From Microvirga zambiensis WSM3693 (GTDB taxonomy: Bacteria; Pseudomonadota; Alphaproteobacteria; Rhizobiales; Beijerinckiaceae): a DNA stretch of 64,000 nt. A program made the translations under genes and the position numbers. The stretch spans positions 50,631 through 114,630 of the forward strand of contig NZ_JAERQD010000022.1 in NCBI RefSeq assembly GCF_016735695.1, written 5' to 3'. The notes beneath the pieces are model-generated. The model had not been told where the DNA came from. It did no database searches and saw nothing but the letters and a program-made list of their open reading frames with translations. Below, piece by piece: positions 1 to 9,355 of the stretch (within the stretch, counting starts at the first letter, position 1; the number at the start of each line of letters is the position of its first letter).

Positions 1-69
1 GATCTCTTGCTCTGAAACCGGAGAGCTTAAGATATGTCCTGAAGCTCCGAACGCTAGGCCGCTGCGGCG

Positions 70-1392
70 TCAGGGCCTCTGACCACCGACGGCGGCAAAA
101 AGCGGCATGCTTTCGCTCAGGCCCTTGAGGGCGAAGGTGCCCCGATCCTCCAGGTGCAGGTTGGAGCCGGCGACGAGATCGCGCACCGTGCGCGACACGA
201 GAACCTCGCGGCCATCGGCCAAGGCGGCGATGCGGGACGCGATATGCACGGCGATGCCGCCGATATCGTCGCCCTTCATCTCGATCTCGCCTGTATGGAC
301 GCCGCAGCGGATTTGCAGGTTCAAACCGCGCAGGGCCTCGATGATGGCGCCGGCACAGCGCACGCCGCGGGCGGGACCGTCAAAGGTCGCGAGAAACCCG
401 TCGCCGAGCGTCTTGATCTCCCGACCCCGGAAGCGGAGGATCTCGCCGCGCACGATCCGGTCGTGCCGGTCGAGCAGGACGCGCCAGGCGCGATCGCCCA
501 TCTCCTCGGCCCGGCGGGTGGAATCGACGATATCGGTGAACAGCACCGTGGCCAGCACCCGGTCCGGCTCGCTGTCCGCGTGGGTGCCGGTGAGAAATTC
601 CTCGATCTCGTCGGCGACGGGACTCGCATCGTTGGCCCACAGCAGGTGGTCGATGCCGGGGAAACCGACATATTTCGCACCGGGAATGTTGGCGGCAAGA
701 TAGCGGCCGCCCTCGACATTCACGCGCGTGTCGCCTTCCCGATGCAGGACGAGAGTCGGCACGCGGATCGTCGGCAGGATGTGCCGCACGTCGATCTGGC
801 TGTTCATGCGCATGAGCGCGATCACCGCCGACGGGCTGGCACCCAGCCGCTCGAAGCGTCCCCACCATTGCCGGAAGCGTTCGTCCGCGATCTTCGTCGG
901 TGCGAAGGCGTTGAGGCTCTCGCCCTGCCCCCAGGTCCGGTCGATCTTCTCCAGGAAGGTCTCGAACCGGTCGCGCGGCAGAACCCAGGTGTGGAAATCG
1001 GCATAGGTGCCATAGAGGACGAGCGCCTGCGTCCGCTCCGGATAGGTCGCGGCGAAGAGCATGCTCATGGCACCGCCCTCCGAAATCCCGAAGAGCGCAG
1101 CCTTCTCGCTGCCCACCGCATCCATCACTGCGCGCACGTCGTCCATGCGCTCCTCGAGTGACGGCAGATCGCCGAGGCGGTCCGAGAGGCCGGTGCCCCG
1201 CTTGTCGAACAGGATCAGGCGGCTGAAGGAGCCGAGCCGCGACAGGAAGTGAGCCATGTTCGGCTCGTCCCAATAGAGATCCAGGTTGGAGATGAAGCCC
1301 GGGACGAACACGAGATCGAGCGGGCCATTGCCGACCACCTGATAGGCGATCCGCAGATCGCCGCTTCTGGCGTAATGCGTGTCCACCGGCAT
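70..1392 (-). CDS. alpha/beta hydrolase fused to class III adenylate/guanylate cyclase
   Basis: Two enzymes in one chain of 440 residues. Residues 1-270 form an alpha/beta-hydrolase domain with the nucleophile elbow GISEGG (Ser104) and a late GIDH motif (His249) fitting the catalytic His. Residues 278-435 form a class III nucleotide cyclase domain: VLFTDIVDST carries the first metal Asp (D287) and KTLGDGF the second (D331), with Lys328 in the position usually associated with adenine recognition, so cAMP is the likely product. The ATG at 1392 was chosen because the hydrolase fold begins right after it (MPVDTHYARSG); an in-frame extension of 30 residues upstream has no homologous look. There is no signal peptide or membrane segment, so the protein is predicted cytosolic. 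Known family: hydrolase-cyclase fusions occur in Hyphomicrobiales and actinobacteria, where the hydrolase may act as a sensor. What ligand controls it here is unknown. Confidence 0.9.
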   Translation of the reverse strand: MPVDTHYARSGDLRIAYQVVGNGPLDLVFVPGFISNLDLYWDEPNMAHFLSRLGSFSRLILFDKRGTGLSDRLGDLPSLEERMDDVRAVMDAVGSEKAALFGISEGGAMSMLFAATYPERTQALVLYGTYADFHTWVLPRDRFETFLEKIDRTWGQGESLNAFAPTKIADERFRQWWGRFERLGASPSAVIALMRMNSQIDVRHILPTIRVPTLVLHREGDTRVNVEGGRYLAANIPGAKYVGFPGIDHLLWANDASPVADEIEEFLTGTHADSEPDRVLATVLFTDIVDSTRRAEEMGDRAWRVLLDRHDRIVRGEILRFRGREIKTLGDGFLATFDGPARGVRCAGAIIEALRGLNLQIRCGVHTGEIEMKGDDIGGIAVHIASRIAALADGREVLVSRTVRDLVAGSNLHLEDRGTFALKGLSESMPLFAAVGGQRP

Positions 1393-1487
1393 AATGGGCG
1401 TTCCAACTCTGTCGTGGGCAACTTGGGACTTTCCGAGTTTAGCGAGTCGGGCCGGACAACGCCATTTCCGCGTCTGGCGCATCGTGG

Positions 1488-3425
1488 TCAGAGAAGGAAA
1501 TCGCCCGCCTTCAGGCTGCGGATGCCGTCAAGCCGGATGATGCCGTCCGCATCCCTATCGCCATCGATGTTCAGAAGTACGTGCGCTTCGGATCCCACAA
1601 CCTCATAGCGGACCTGTCCCGCCGCCGTGAACTCGCCCCTGCCGATGAACGTGAAAGCCTGATTGCCGCCGCGGAGGCTGTTGGCGTCGACCCTTGCCAG
1701 ATCCAGCAGATCGTGAGCGCTGCTGCTGAAGTCGCGCACGACATCCACGCGATCGAGAGAAAGACCGACGGAGCCGATGCTCTGCCAGCGGAACACGTCG
1801 GCGCCCTGTCCACCCGACAGGAAGTCCTTGCCCGAACCTCCGACAAGGGTATCGCGGCCGTCATCGCCATAAAGCCGGTCGTTGCCTGCATCGCCGGCGA
1901 GGCTGTCGTTCCCTCCCCCGCCGCGAAGGATATTCTGGGACGCGGACCCTTTCATGACATCGTTGAACGCGCTGCCCCACACGGCCTCGATGCTCGAGAA
2001 GCGGTCGCCGGAGGCATCGCCGCCGGCCTGCGTCCGTTTCGCAAGGTCGATGAGCACGCGGCCCGCAGAATCGCGGTAATCGGCATAATCGAAGCCGCTG
2101 CTGCCCGACAGGAGATCGGCGCCCGGCCCGCCGCGGAGATTGTCGTCACCGGTGCCGCCATAGAGCGAGTCGTTGCCGCCGCCGCCGAAGATCCGATCGT
2201 TGCCGCTGCCACCTCTGAGGATGTCCGCCGCATCGTCGGCGGGATTGGGGCCGCTGGCAGACCTGAAATCGAGACGGAAGATCTTGCCGCCGTAATCGAC
2301 GATGTAGAGGTTTCCGGATGCGTCCTCTCCGAGGGAGGAAACGGACCCGATCGGACCGCCGCCGACGGCGACGCGACCGGTCAGATCGGTAAACGACCAG
2401 GAGCCCGCGACGCGTTCGAGAGACCAGATCTTGTGGCTGACGAAATCCGAGAAGACATACGTGCCCTGGAAATCCTGCTCCGGCCCGCGATAGACGTAGC
2501 CGCCCGTCACCGCCTGACCGATGCTGCGGTCATAGGCGTGGATCGGATTCGTGAAATTCGGAAAGGATCCGGGCGGGAAAGGCCCCTCGGTGACGCTCCA
2601 TCCGTAATTGGCGCCGGCTCTTCCGAGATCGATCTCCTCGTATGAGCTCTGGCCGACATCGCCGATATACAGCTCGCCGGTCAGCCGGTCGAAGCTTGCG
2701 CGCCATGGGTTGCGCAGGCCCGCCGCATAGATCCCGCTCCCAGCAGCGCTGCCTGAGATCCCGTCGATTGCGGTCGGATTGTCCGCAGGCAAGGCGTAGT
2801 TCCTGGTCGCGTCAGCGGGAAAGGCATCACCGCTCACGTCGAGACGCAGGATCTTGCCGAGCTGGTTGAGGCTCTGGGAATTGGCGCCGTTCGCCCCGTC
2901 GCCTGTCGCCACATAGAGATAGCCGTCCGGCCCGAAGCCGATCCACCCGCCGCGATGGTTGGTGGAAGACGGGTAATCGATCCGGTCGATGAGCCTCATG
3001 CTGGACGGATTGGCGACCAAGGGATTGTTGGCCAGCGTCTGGTACTCGCGGATCTCCACATCGCCGTCCGTCGTGCTGAGATAGACGTAGAACCTCCGGC
3101 TCGCCGCGAAATCGGGAGAGAATGCGAGGCCGAGGAGGCCCTGTTCTCCGTCCGTTGCGACATTCACGGTGAGGAAGGGCGTGCCGAGAACCTGGCCGGT
3201 GCCGGTGTCATAGACCTTCACCTGTCCTCGCTTCTCGAGGATGAAGAGGTGGTTGGAATTGCCCGGGGCCGAGGTCAGGTACAGGGGATTGACCAGTCCT
3301 GATGCGATCGCGTTGGCCGCTATCGTGGACGGGGTTCGTGCGCCAGGATCGTAGCCGTAGATCGTATCGGCGGCGCTGGTGCCGCTCAACCGGTCTGCGC
3401 CCTGAGTCCCTGTACGAACGGCCAT
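1488..3425 (-). CDS. secreted PQQ-type glucose/sorbosone dehydrogenase with RTX repeats
   Basis: A 645-residue protein. Residues about 40-385 form a six-bladed glucose/sorbosone dehydrogenase (GSDH) propeller, with GEQGLLGLAFSPDF, HRGGWIGFGPDGYLYVATGD, AAGLRNPWRASFD and GDVGQSSYEEID blocks typical of quinone-dependent aldose dehydrogenases. Residues about 400-545 carry two blocks of GGxGxDxLx calcium-binding nonapeptides (for example GGSGNDRIFGG and GGSGKDFLSGG). A further RTX-like stretch opens the protein (GADRLSGTSAADTIYG). There is no Sec signal peptide; RTX C-termini normally direct export by a type I system, and none is encoded in this window. Family knowledge suggests periplasmic or extracellular oxidation of sugars with PQQ and Ca2+. 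Substrate is not predictable. It lies 6 bp upstream of the cyclase fusion on the same strand when that ORF is taken at full length (95 bp to its chosen start). Confidence 0.88.
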   Translation of the reverse strand: MAVRTGTQGADRLSGTSAADTIYGYDPGARTPSTIAANAIASGLVNPLYLTSAPGNSNHLFILEKRGQVKVYDTGTGQVLGTPFLTVNVATDGEQGLLGLAFSPDFAASRRFYVYLSTTDGDVEIREYQTLANNPLVANPSSMRLIDRIDYPSSTNHRGGWIGFGPDGYLYVATGDGANGANSQSLNQLGKILRLDVSGDAFPADATRNYALPADNPTAIDGISGSAAGSGIYAAGLRNPWRASFDRLTGELYIGDVGQSSYEEIDLGRAGANYGWSVTEGPFPPGSFPNFTNPIHAYDRSIGQAVTGGYVYRGPEQDFQGTYVFSDFVSHKIWSLERVAGSWSFTDLTGRVAVGGGPIGSVSSLGEDASGNLYIVDYGGKIFRLDFRSASGPNPADDAADILRGGSGNDRIFGGGGNDSLYGGTGDDNLRGGPGADLLSGSSGFDYADYRDSAGRVLIDLAKRTQAGGDASGDRFSSIEAVWGSAFNDVMKGSASQNILRGGGGNDSLAGDAGNDRLYGDDGRDTLVGGSGKDFLSGGQGADVFRWQSIGSVGLSLDRVDVVRDFSSSAHDLLDLARVDANSLRGGNQAFTFIGRGEFTAAGQVRYEVVGSEAHVLLNIDGDRDADGIIRLDGIRSLKAGDFLL

Positions 3426-3521
3426 GGCCGACCTCCGGATGTGGCCCCCACACAGCGATCGTTATGTGATTTAGTTCGGATACCCTGAGCGGCAAGTCGC
3501 TCGCTGCTCAGGGCATGAGGT

Positions 3522-5372
3522 TTACGCCGCTGTGGCTTCCATCGCCTCCAGCTCGCCGATCAGCCGCTCGATCATCGACAGGCCGATCTGCCAGAACGCC
3601 GGATCGCCGGCATCCAGGCCGAAGGGCGCGAGAAGCTCGGAATAATGCTTGGTTCCGCCGGCCGAAAGCAGCGCGAAATAGCGGTCGACGAAGCCCTCGT
3701 TCGAGCGCTCGTAGACTCCGTAGAGGGAGTTCACGAGGCAATCGCCGAAGGCATAGGCGTAGACGTAGAACGGCGAGTGGATGAAGTGCGGGATATAGGT
3801 CCAGAAGCTCTCGTAGCCCTCGCCGAGGCGGATGGCCGGGCCTAAGCTCTCGTCCTGCACGGACATCCAGAGTTCGCACAGTTTGTCGGCGGTCAGTTCA
3901 CCGTTGCGGCGCTCGATATGCACCTTGCGCTCGAAGGAGTAGAACGCGATCTGGCGCACCACCGTGTTGAGCATGTCCTCGACCTTCGCCGCCAGCATCG
4001 CCTTGCGCTGCACGGGGTTCGTGGTCTGGTCGAGAAGGCGGCGGAAGGTGAGCATCTCGCCGAAGACGGAGGCCGTCTCGGCGAGCGTCAGGGGCGTCGG
4101 CGCCATGAGCGCGCCGTTGGGGCTCGCCATGACCTGGTGCACGCCGTGGCCCAGTTCGTGAGCGAGGGTCATCACGTCCCGCGGCTTGCCCTGGTAGTTG
4201 AGCAGTACGTAAGGATGTGCCGATGGCACGGTCGGATGCGCGAAGGCGCCGGGCGCCTTGCCGGGACGGGTCGGCGCATCGATCCATTCCTCGTCGAAGA
4301 AGCGTTGCGCGATGTCCGCCATGCGCGGCGAGAAGGCGGAATAGGCGGAGAGCACCGTGTCCTTCGCCTCGGTCCAGGGAATGGTGCGCTGCTCGACCTT
4401 CGGCAGCGGCGCATTGCGGTCCCAATGGTCGAGCTTGTCCTTGTTGAACCACTTGGCCTTGAGGGCGTAGTAGCGGTGCGACAGACGCGGATAGGCCTCG
4501 CGCACGGCTAAGACCATGGCCTCGACCACCTCGCGCTCGACCCGGTTCGCCAGATGGCGGGAATCGGCCACATCCTCGAAGCCGCGCCAGCGGTCCGAGA
4601 TCTCCTTGTCCTTGGCGAGCGTGTTGGTGATGAGCGTGAAAGTGCGAAGATTGGCCTTGAAGGTCTTCGCTAGCGCGTCCGACGCGTCCTTGCGCACGCT
4701 CTCGTCCGGATCCTGCAGCTTGTTCAGGGTCGGCTCGATGGGCAGCTCCTCGCCGCGCACCGTGAAACGCAGGGACGCGATGGTCTCGTCGAACAGGCGG
4801 TTCCAGGCTGAGCGCCCGGTCACCGACTTCTCGTGGAAGAGCTGCTCGATCTTGTCCTCGAGCTGGAAGGGCTTGTCCTTGCGCAGGTCCTCGATCCAGG
4901 GCCTGTAATGGGCGAGCGGCCCATCGCTCATGGCCTTGTTCATGACCTCGTCGTCGAGGCGGTTGAGCTCGAGCGCGAAGAACAGCAGTTCGGTCGAGGC
5001 GGCGGTCAGGCGCTCCTGGGTGTCGCCATAAAACTTCGCCCGCACCGGATCGGTGGTGTCGCCGGAATAGACGAGGCCCGCATAGGACATGAGGCGGCCG
5101 AGAAGATCTTCGAGCGCCTCGTAGCGCTTCACCACCTCGTCGAGCCGCTCCGAGGCCTGCTCGCCCCGCGCCATCTCATCGAGCTTGCCGCGATAGGCGG
5201 CGGCAAAGGCCTTGCATTCGGCCTCGGCCTTCGCGAGATCGCTCTTGTACGCCTCGCTGTCCATGCCGGGGTAGAGATGGGACAGGTTCCATTCGGGCAG
5301 GGCCCCGAGTTCGGCCTGCGCAGTGCCGGCACTGGTCGGATGGTAGAAGGGAGAGGCTGTCTGAGTGGTCAC
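3522..5372 (-). CDS. pepF: oligoendopeptidase F (M3 metallopeptidase)
   Basis: Zinc endopeptidase of the M3 family that cleaves oligopeptides in the cytoplasm. The signature HELGHGVHQ (HExxH) is present, followed about 25 residues later by the third-ligand segment LAETASVFGEM. The N-terminal helical lid begins with LPEWNLSHLYPGMDS, as in PepF. I chose the GTG at 5372 (VTTQTASPFYHP, 616 residues), which matches usual family length and is preceded by an AGGCAGG stretch. An ATG at 5417 (15 residues longer) is the main alternative, and the frame stays open to 5543 with sequence that looks non-coding. It stands alone, divergent from the L,D-transpeptidase gene. Confidence 0.9.
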   Translation of the reverse strand: MTTQTASPFYHPTSAGTAQAELGALPEWNLSHLYPGMDSEAYKSDLAKAEAECKAFAAAYRGKLDEMARGEQASERLDEVVKRYEALEDLLGRLMSYAGLVYSGDTTDPVRAKFYGDTQERLTAASTELLFFALELNRLDDEVMNKAMSDGPLAHYRPWIEDLRKDKPFQLEDKIEQLFHEKSVTGRSAWNRLFDETIASLRFTVRGEELPIEPTLNKLQDPDESVRKDASDALAKTFKANLRTFTLITNTLAKDKEISDRWRGFEDVADSRHLANRVEREVVEAMVLAVREAYPRLSHRYYALKAKWFNKDKLDHWDRNAPLPKVEQRTIPWTEAKDTVLSAYSAFSPRMADIAQRFFDEEWIDAPTRPGKAPGAFAHPTVPSAHPYVLLNYQGKPRDVMTLAHELGHGVHQVMASPNGALMAPTPLTLAETASVFGEMLTFRRLLDQTTNPVQRKAMLAAKVEDMLNTVVRQIAFYSFERKVHIERRNGELTADKLCELWMSVQDESLGPAIRLGEGYESFWTYIPHFIHSPFYVYAYAFGDCLVNSLYGVYERSNEGFVDRYFALLSAGGTKHYSELLAPFGLDAGDPAFWQIGLSMIERLIGELEAMEATAA

Positions 5373-5759
5373 GGGCGAATGCCTGCCTGAGGTCGATGGG
5401 AAAATCGTTCCACACATATTGGCCGTCGCGCTCTCCGGATCAACCCATTCCCGCAGAAGGCGGGCAGGCCGCGTTAACGGACGGTTTACCCTTTCCCGAC
5501 CAGCATCGTCCGACCGATTCCCGAAAGCGTCCCACGGCCCCATACCCCTCCCATGGGGCTTTTGCAGACGATCACCACCGCATCTGGGGATCGGACGCTC
5601 GCCCCTTTACAGAAAATTGAAAGAACTTGGCCTAGACGATGAAGCCGCATGGCCGTTTCGCGCGTTAAGCGTAACAGAACGTGCGCGCGAACACTGACGA
5701 CATTCATTTGATGGAGGAATCTCCTGTCCTCCACTTTCATTGCGATGAGGAGCAAGGTC
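5373..5759. other. intergenic region, divergent promoters of pepF and L,D-transpeptidase
   Basis: 387 bp without a supportable gene. It should contain both divergent promoters. A CtrA-like site (TTAA-N7-TTTAC) lies at 5474-5489. A good Shine-Dalgarno (GAGGAG, 5747-5752) precedes the transpeptidase start at 5760. I see no hairpin terminator or RNA gene here. Confidence 0.5.
5474..5489. promoter_or_regulatory. CtrA-like binding site upstream of cell-wall gene
   Basis: TTAA, seven bases (CGGACGG), then TTTAC: 8 of 9 matches to the alphaproteobacterial CtrA consensus TTAA-N7-TTAAC. It is 271 bp before the L,D-transpeptidase start, which is far for direct control, and 102 bp before the pepF start. 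Similar sites occur at 7579, 11318 and 34275. Sequence match only. Confidence 0.3.
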
Positions 5760-7535
5760 ATGCGTGACTTGCGCAAGGCGGCCATTTGGCTCGGTTTGTT
5801 TGGGTCGGTCTCCCTCCTTCCCCTTTCTGCCCTCGCGGAAGATGCCGGCATCCCGAAGACCGATTCCTCTGCACCCGTCCTTGCCGATGCGCCCGCGGAG
5901 CCTTCCTTCCACGACGTCGCCGTCGAGACGCCCGCACGGGCCGACCTCGCCTCCGATGCGATCCCGGCGATCGACCCTGCCCCTGTCGCCATCGATGCGG
6001 CGGCGGTGAAGCCGGCTCCGGCGATTCAGCTTCCTCTGCCGGAGGCCGCGCCGGTAACGGCGCTGATGCAGGCGGACGTCTTCCGCATCGCGGTCGACGG
6101 GCTTTTCGCGGACGACGCCGCCATGCGCGAAATGCGCGTGAGCGGCAAGGACCGGGAAGCGCTCTCCGCCTATTATGCGAAAGCCGAGCGCCCGCTGGTC
6201 TGGGCGCAGGGTGGTGTCTGGTCGCCTGCCGCCTCCGGCGCGATGGAGCGTTTGAGAGCCGCCGACGATGATGGCCTCGATCCCGCCGATTATCCCCTAC
6301 CCGACCGGGGCCTGCGCAAGGAGGCCTCGCCCGCGCAATGGGCCAAGGCCGACGTGAAGCTCTCCCTGTCGGTGATCCGCTATGCCCGCGATGCCCGCGG
6401 GGCGCGCATCGATCTGCCCCGGCTTTCCGCGCTGGTGACTCCGAAGCTCGATCTGCCGGCGGCCGACGAGGTGCTGAGCAAGGTCGCCGCCGCCGGCGAT
6501 GCCGGCGGAGCGCTCGAATCCTACAACCCGCAGCATGCCGGCTATCGCGCCCTGAAGGAGCGCCTGGCGAAACTGCGCGAGACCCATCCCTCGCAGCCGA
6601 GCGTGCGCCTGCCCAAGGGCCCGACCCTGCGTGTGGGCATGACGGATCCGCGCGTGCCGCTGATCCGCGCGCGCTTCAACCTCGCGAAGGATTCGAAAAA
6701 CCAGACCGTCTATGACGAGCGCGTGGCCTCCGCGGTCGCCGCCTTCCAGAAGGAGAAGGGCCTTCCGAATACCGGAATCCTGAATCCCCAGACGGTGGCG
6801 GCTCTCTCGGGCCCGTCCGTGGCCCAGCGTCAGTCGGAGCTGATCGCCAACATGGAGCGCTGGCGCTGGTTGCCGGCCGATCTGGGGCAGCGTCACATCA
6901 TGGTGAACGTGCCGGAGTTCCGCCTGCAGGTGGTCGAGGGCCGCAATGTGGTGCATCAGGCCCGGGTGATCGTCGGCAAGGAGCAGTCTCAGACGCCGAT
7001 CTTCTCCGAGAACATGAAATATCTCGTGGTGAACCCGTCCTGGACGATCCCGCCTTCGATCATGAAGAAGGAGATCCTGCCGGCGCTCGCGACCGACCCC
7101 TATTACGCCGCGCGCAAGGGCTACAAGATCATCCGCCGCGGCGACCGGATCACGGTGCAGCAGCCGCCCGGCGAGCGCAATGCGCTCGGCTTCGTGAAGT
7201 TCATGTTCCCGAACCAGCATGCGGTCTATCTGCACGACACGCCGAACCGCAATCTGTTCTCGGCCAGCAAGCGCGCCTTCAGCCATGGCTGCGTGCGCGT
7301 CGACAAGCCCTTCGAGCTCGCAGAGGAGATCATGGGCAAGGACGGCAAATGGACCGAGGAGAAGTTGCGCGGGCTCATCGGCAAGGGCGAGCGCTATGTG
7401 AACCTCACCAATCCCCTGCCCGTCCACCTGACCTACTTCACCCTCGCTGTCGACGACAAGGGCGAGGTGAAGCATTTCGACGATATCTACGGCCTCGACC
7501 GCAAGGTCCGCGCCGCCCTGAACCTGTCCGAATAG
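5760..7535 (+). CDS. L,D-transpeptidase (YkuD) with peptidoglycan-binding domain
   Basis: A 591-residue exported enzyme predicted to form 3-3 peptidoglycan cross-links or attach proteins to peptidoglycan in the periplasm. It has a Sec signal peptide (AAIWLGLFGSVSLLPLSALAED), a Pro/Ala-rich linker to about residue 95, a scaffold domain (about 110-270), a PG_binding_1 domain (about 287-352: GMTDPRVPLIRARF to NPQTVAALS) and a YkuD catalytic domain (about 375-545). The catalytic motif is SHGCVRV with nucleophile Cys511. This is the long YcbB/LdtD-like architecture. The start at 5760 is preferred over the ATG at 5745 because GAGGAG sits 7 bp before it. The DUF882 peptidase follows 136 bp downstream in the same direction, giving a small cell-wall cluster. 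Confidence 0.92.
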   Translation: MRDLRKAAIWLGLFGSVSLLPLSALAEDAGIPKTDSSAPVLADAPAEPSFHDVAVETPARADLASDAIPAIDPAPVAIDAAAVKPAPAIQLPLPEAAPVTALMQADVFRIAVDGLFADDAAMREMRVSGKDREALSAYYAKAERPLVWAQGGVWSPAASGAMERLRAADDDGLDPADYPLPDRGLRKEASPAQWAKADVKLSLSVIRYARDARGARIDLPRLSALVTPKLDLPAADEVLSKVAAAGDAGGALESYNPQHAGYRALKERLAKLRETHPSQPSVRLPKGPTLRVGMTDPRVPLIRARFNLAKDSKNQTVYDERVASAVAAFQKEKGLPNTGILNPQTVAALSGPSVAQRQSELIANMERWRWLPADLGQRHIMVNVPEFRLQVVEGRNVVHQARVIVGKEQSQTPIFSENMKYLVVNPSWTIPPSIMKKEILPALATDPYYAARKGYKIIRRGDRITVQQPPGERNALGFVKFMFPNQHAVYLHDTPNRNLFSASKRAFSHGCVRVDKPFELAEEIMGKDGKWTEEKLRGLIGKGERYVNLTNPLPVHLTYFTLAVDDKGEVKHFDDIYGLDRKVRAALNLSE

Positions 7536-7578
7536 TCTCCTCGTCCCACCGCATTTTCAGCCGATTTCTTATCCCCAC

Positions 7579-7594
7579 TTAACGCGAAGGTAAC
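7579..7594 (+). promoter_or_regulatory. CtrA-like binding site upstream of DUF882 peptidase
   Basis: TTAA-N7-GTAAC (spacer CGCGAAG), 8 of 9 matches to the CtrA consensus, centred about 85 bp before the GTG start of the DUF882 gene. Just downstream, ATCCTT and AAGGAT (7609-7614 and 7622-7627) form a short inverted repeat around a CACTATAAGG stretch that could be a -10 region. Inferred from pattern only. Confidence 0.35.
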
Positions 7595-7671
7595 CGTCTT
7601 CGGCAAAGATCCTTTCACTATAAGGATTTGCCGCATCTGTACGATGCGGACCGGTAAAGACGAGTATCACA

Positions 7672-9321
7672 GTGAGAGTATTGCGTACGGGCCGCGCGGC
7701 GCAGGGCGTCGGCATTGGTCTTGCGGCCTTTCTGGCCGTCATGATGGGCGGGGCACGCGGCACGCAGGATGCCGTCGCCAATGGCGATACCCGCACGCTC
7801 AGTCTCTACAACAACAACACCAAGGAAAGCCTCACGGTCACGTTCAGGCGCAACGGGCAATACGACTCAGGCGGCCTGCAGCAGCTGAACTGGTTCCTGC
7901 GCGACTGGCGGCGCGACGAGCCGACGCGCATGGATCCGCGCCTGTTCGATACGGTTTGGGAGGTCTACCGCGAATCCGGATCGAGCGAGCCGATCCGCGT
8001 GAATTCGGGCTACCGCTCGCCGAATACCAATTCCATGCTCAGGCGGCGCTCCAGCGCGGTGGCGAAGAACAGCCAGCACATGCAGGGCAAGGCGATGGAC
8101 TTCTACCTGCCCGACGTGTCCACCGTGCGCCTGCGCGCCATCGGCATGCGGATCCAGAACGGTGGCGTCGGCTATTACCCCAACGCCTACACGCCCTTCG
8201 TCCATCTCGACGTGGGCAGCGTGCGCGCCTGGCCGCGCATGACCCGCGCTCAGCTCGCCAACATTTTCCCGGACGGCAAGACCGTCCATATCCCGTCCGA
8301 CGGCCGTCCTCTGCCGGGCTATGACGAGGCGCGGGCCGAGGTGCTTGCCAAGGGCGGCACGGTTGCCGGCTACTCGACCTATGCGGAGGCCGAAGAGGCC
8401 GTATCGCAGCCGCGCCGCAGGAGCTTCTGGGCCACCCTGTTCGGCATCGGCGAGGACGAGGAAGAGGATGCGGAGGAGATCAGGGTCGCCTCGCGTCCCG
8501 GCCGCGCGCTCATGGCCTCCCGTCAGCAGGCGCCGCAGCCGGCCTCGAACTATTACGCCAGCGATTCGAACTCGACGGTGTTCGCCGCGCTCCAGCCAAA
8601 CCAGGCTCCCGAGCCGGCGCGCCGGGCGCCCGTCGCGATCCAGCCACGGCCTGAGCCGCCGGCACCCGCCGTGGTGGCCGCCATCGCCCCTGCCCTGCGT
8701 GAGGATCTGACGCCCCCTCAGGCCGCTCCGCTGCCCCCGACCCGGATCAACGGCGCACCGAGCACGGTCCAGACCGCGTCCGGACCGGCCCTTGCCTGGC
8801 AGCAGGGACCGGAAGCGCGTGATTCCGACCTCTCCATCGCCAAGGGCATGGCCTTCGCGCCGATGCCGCCCCGCCGTCCGGATGCGGACGACGCGGACAC
8901 CGAAGTCGTCGCCGGCACCGTCGCCCTCGCCTATGCGCCGCTGCCGCCGGCCCGCCCCGGCTCGCTTGCGGCCACGAACCCGATCCCGGGAATTGCGGAG
9001 CTGCGCGGCTCCACGGAGGTGGCAGCGATCCAGCACCCGCTGCCGCCGCCGAGGCCGGACCTGCGCCCCGTGGTGGTGGCCTCGGCCGCGCCCATCGACA
9101 TCCCGGTCACGGGCTCGACGCCGAAGGATCTTGGGAAGGCGAAGCCCGCCCCGGAGACCAAGGCCCCGCCTGCAGCGAAGAAGCCTCCGGCCACGGCCCT
9201 GAGTGCCATGATGTCGGCGGAGCCGAGCCTGCATATGGGGTTTTCGAGCAAACCCGTAGGCGATCTGGCCACAAACCGCTTCACCGGGCCGGCGGTCAAA
9301 CCGCTGAACGTGGTGAGATAG
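7672..9321 (+). CDS. DUF882 / peptidase M15-like murein hydrolase with Pro-rich tail
   Basis: A 549-residue protein. An N-terminal hydrophobic segment (GVGIGLAAFLAVMMGGARG) fits a signal peptide or anchor. Residues about 50-190 form the Peptidase_M15_2 (DUF882) domain: VNSGYRSPNTN, SQHMQGKAMD (His136, Asp143) and FVHLDVG (His178) supply the zinc-site residues, as in YcbK-like D,D-/L,D-endopeptidases that trim peptidoglycan. The rest, about residues 230-549, is acidic then Pro/Ala-rich low-complexity sequence with repeated LPPxRP motifs (PLPPARPG, PLPPPRPD), probably a disordered periplasmic region. Start is GTG at 7672; no in-frame ATG fits. A strong terminator follows immediately. Confidence 0.85.
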   Translation: MRVLRTGRAAQGVGIGLAAFLAVMMGGARGTQDAVANGDTRTLSLYNNNTKESLTVTFRRNGQYDSGGLQQLNWFLRDWRRDEPTRMDPRLFDTVWEVYRESGSSEPIRVNSGYRSPNTNSMLRRRSSAVAKNSQHMQGKAMDFYLPDVSTVRLRAIGMRIQNGGVGYYPNAYTPFVHLDVGSVRAWPRMTRAQLANIFPDGKTVHIPSDGRPLPGYDEARAEVLAKGGTVAGYSTYAEAEEAVSQPRRRSFWATLFGIGEDEEEDAEEIRVASRPGRALMASRQQAPQPASNYYASDSNSTVFAALQPNQAPEPARRAPVAIQPRPEPPAPAVVAAIAPALREDLTPPQAAPLPPTRINGAPSTVQTASGPALAWQQGPEARDSDLSIAKGMAFAPMPPRRPDADDADTEVVAGTVALAYAPLPPARPGSLAATNPIPGIAELRGSTEVAAIQHPLPPPRPDLRPVVVASAAPIDIPVTGSTPKDLGKAKPAPETKAPPAAKKPPATALSAMMSAEPSLHMGFSSKPVGDLATNRFTGPAVKPLNVVR

Positions 9322-9355
9322 AAGAAGGGCTCCTTTCGGAGCCCTTCTTGTTTTT
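9322..9355 (+). terminator. rho-independent terminator
   Basis: Perfect 12-bp stem (AAGAAGGGCTCC / GGAGCCCTTCTT) with a TTTC loop, followed by GTTTTT. It begins directly after the DUF882 stop codon. Because the left arm begins with a purine run, it may work in reverse for the convergent DUF1989 gene, which ends at 9354. Confidence 0.9.
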
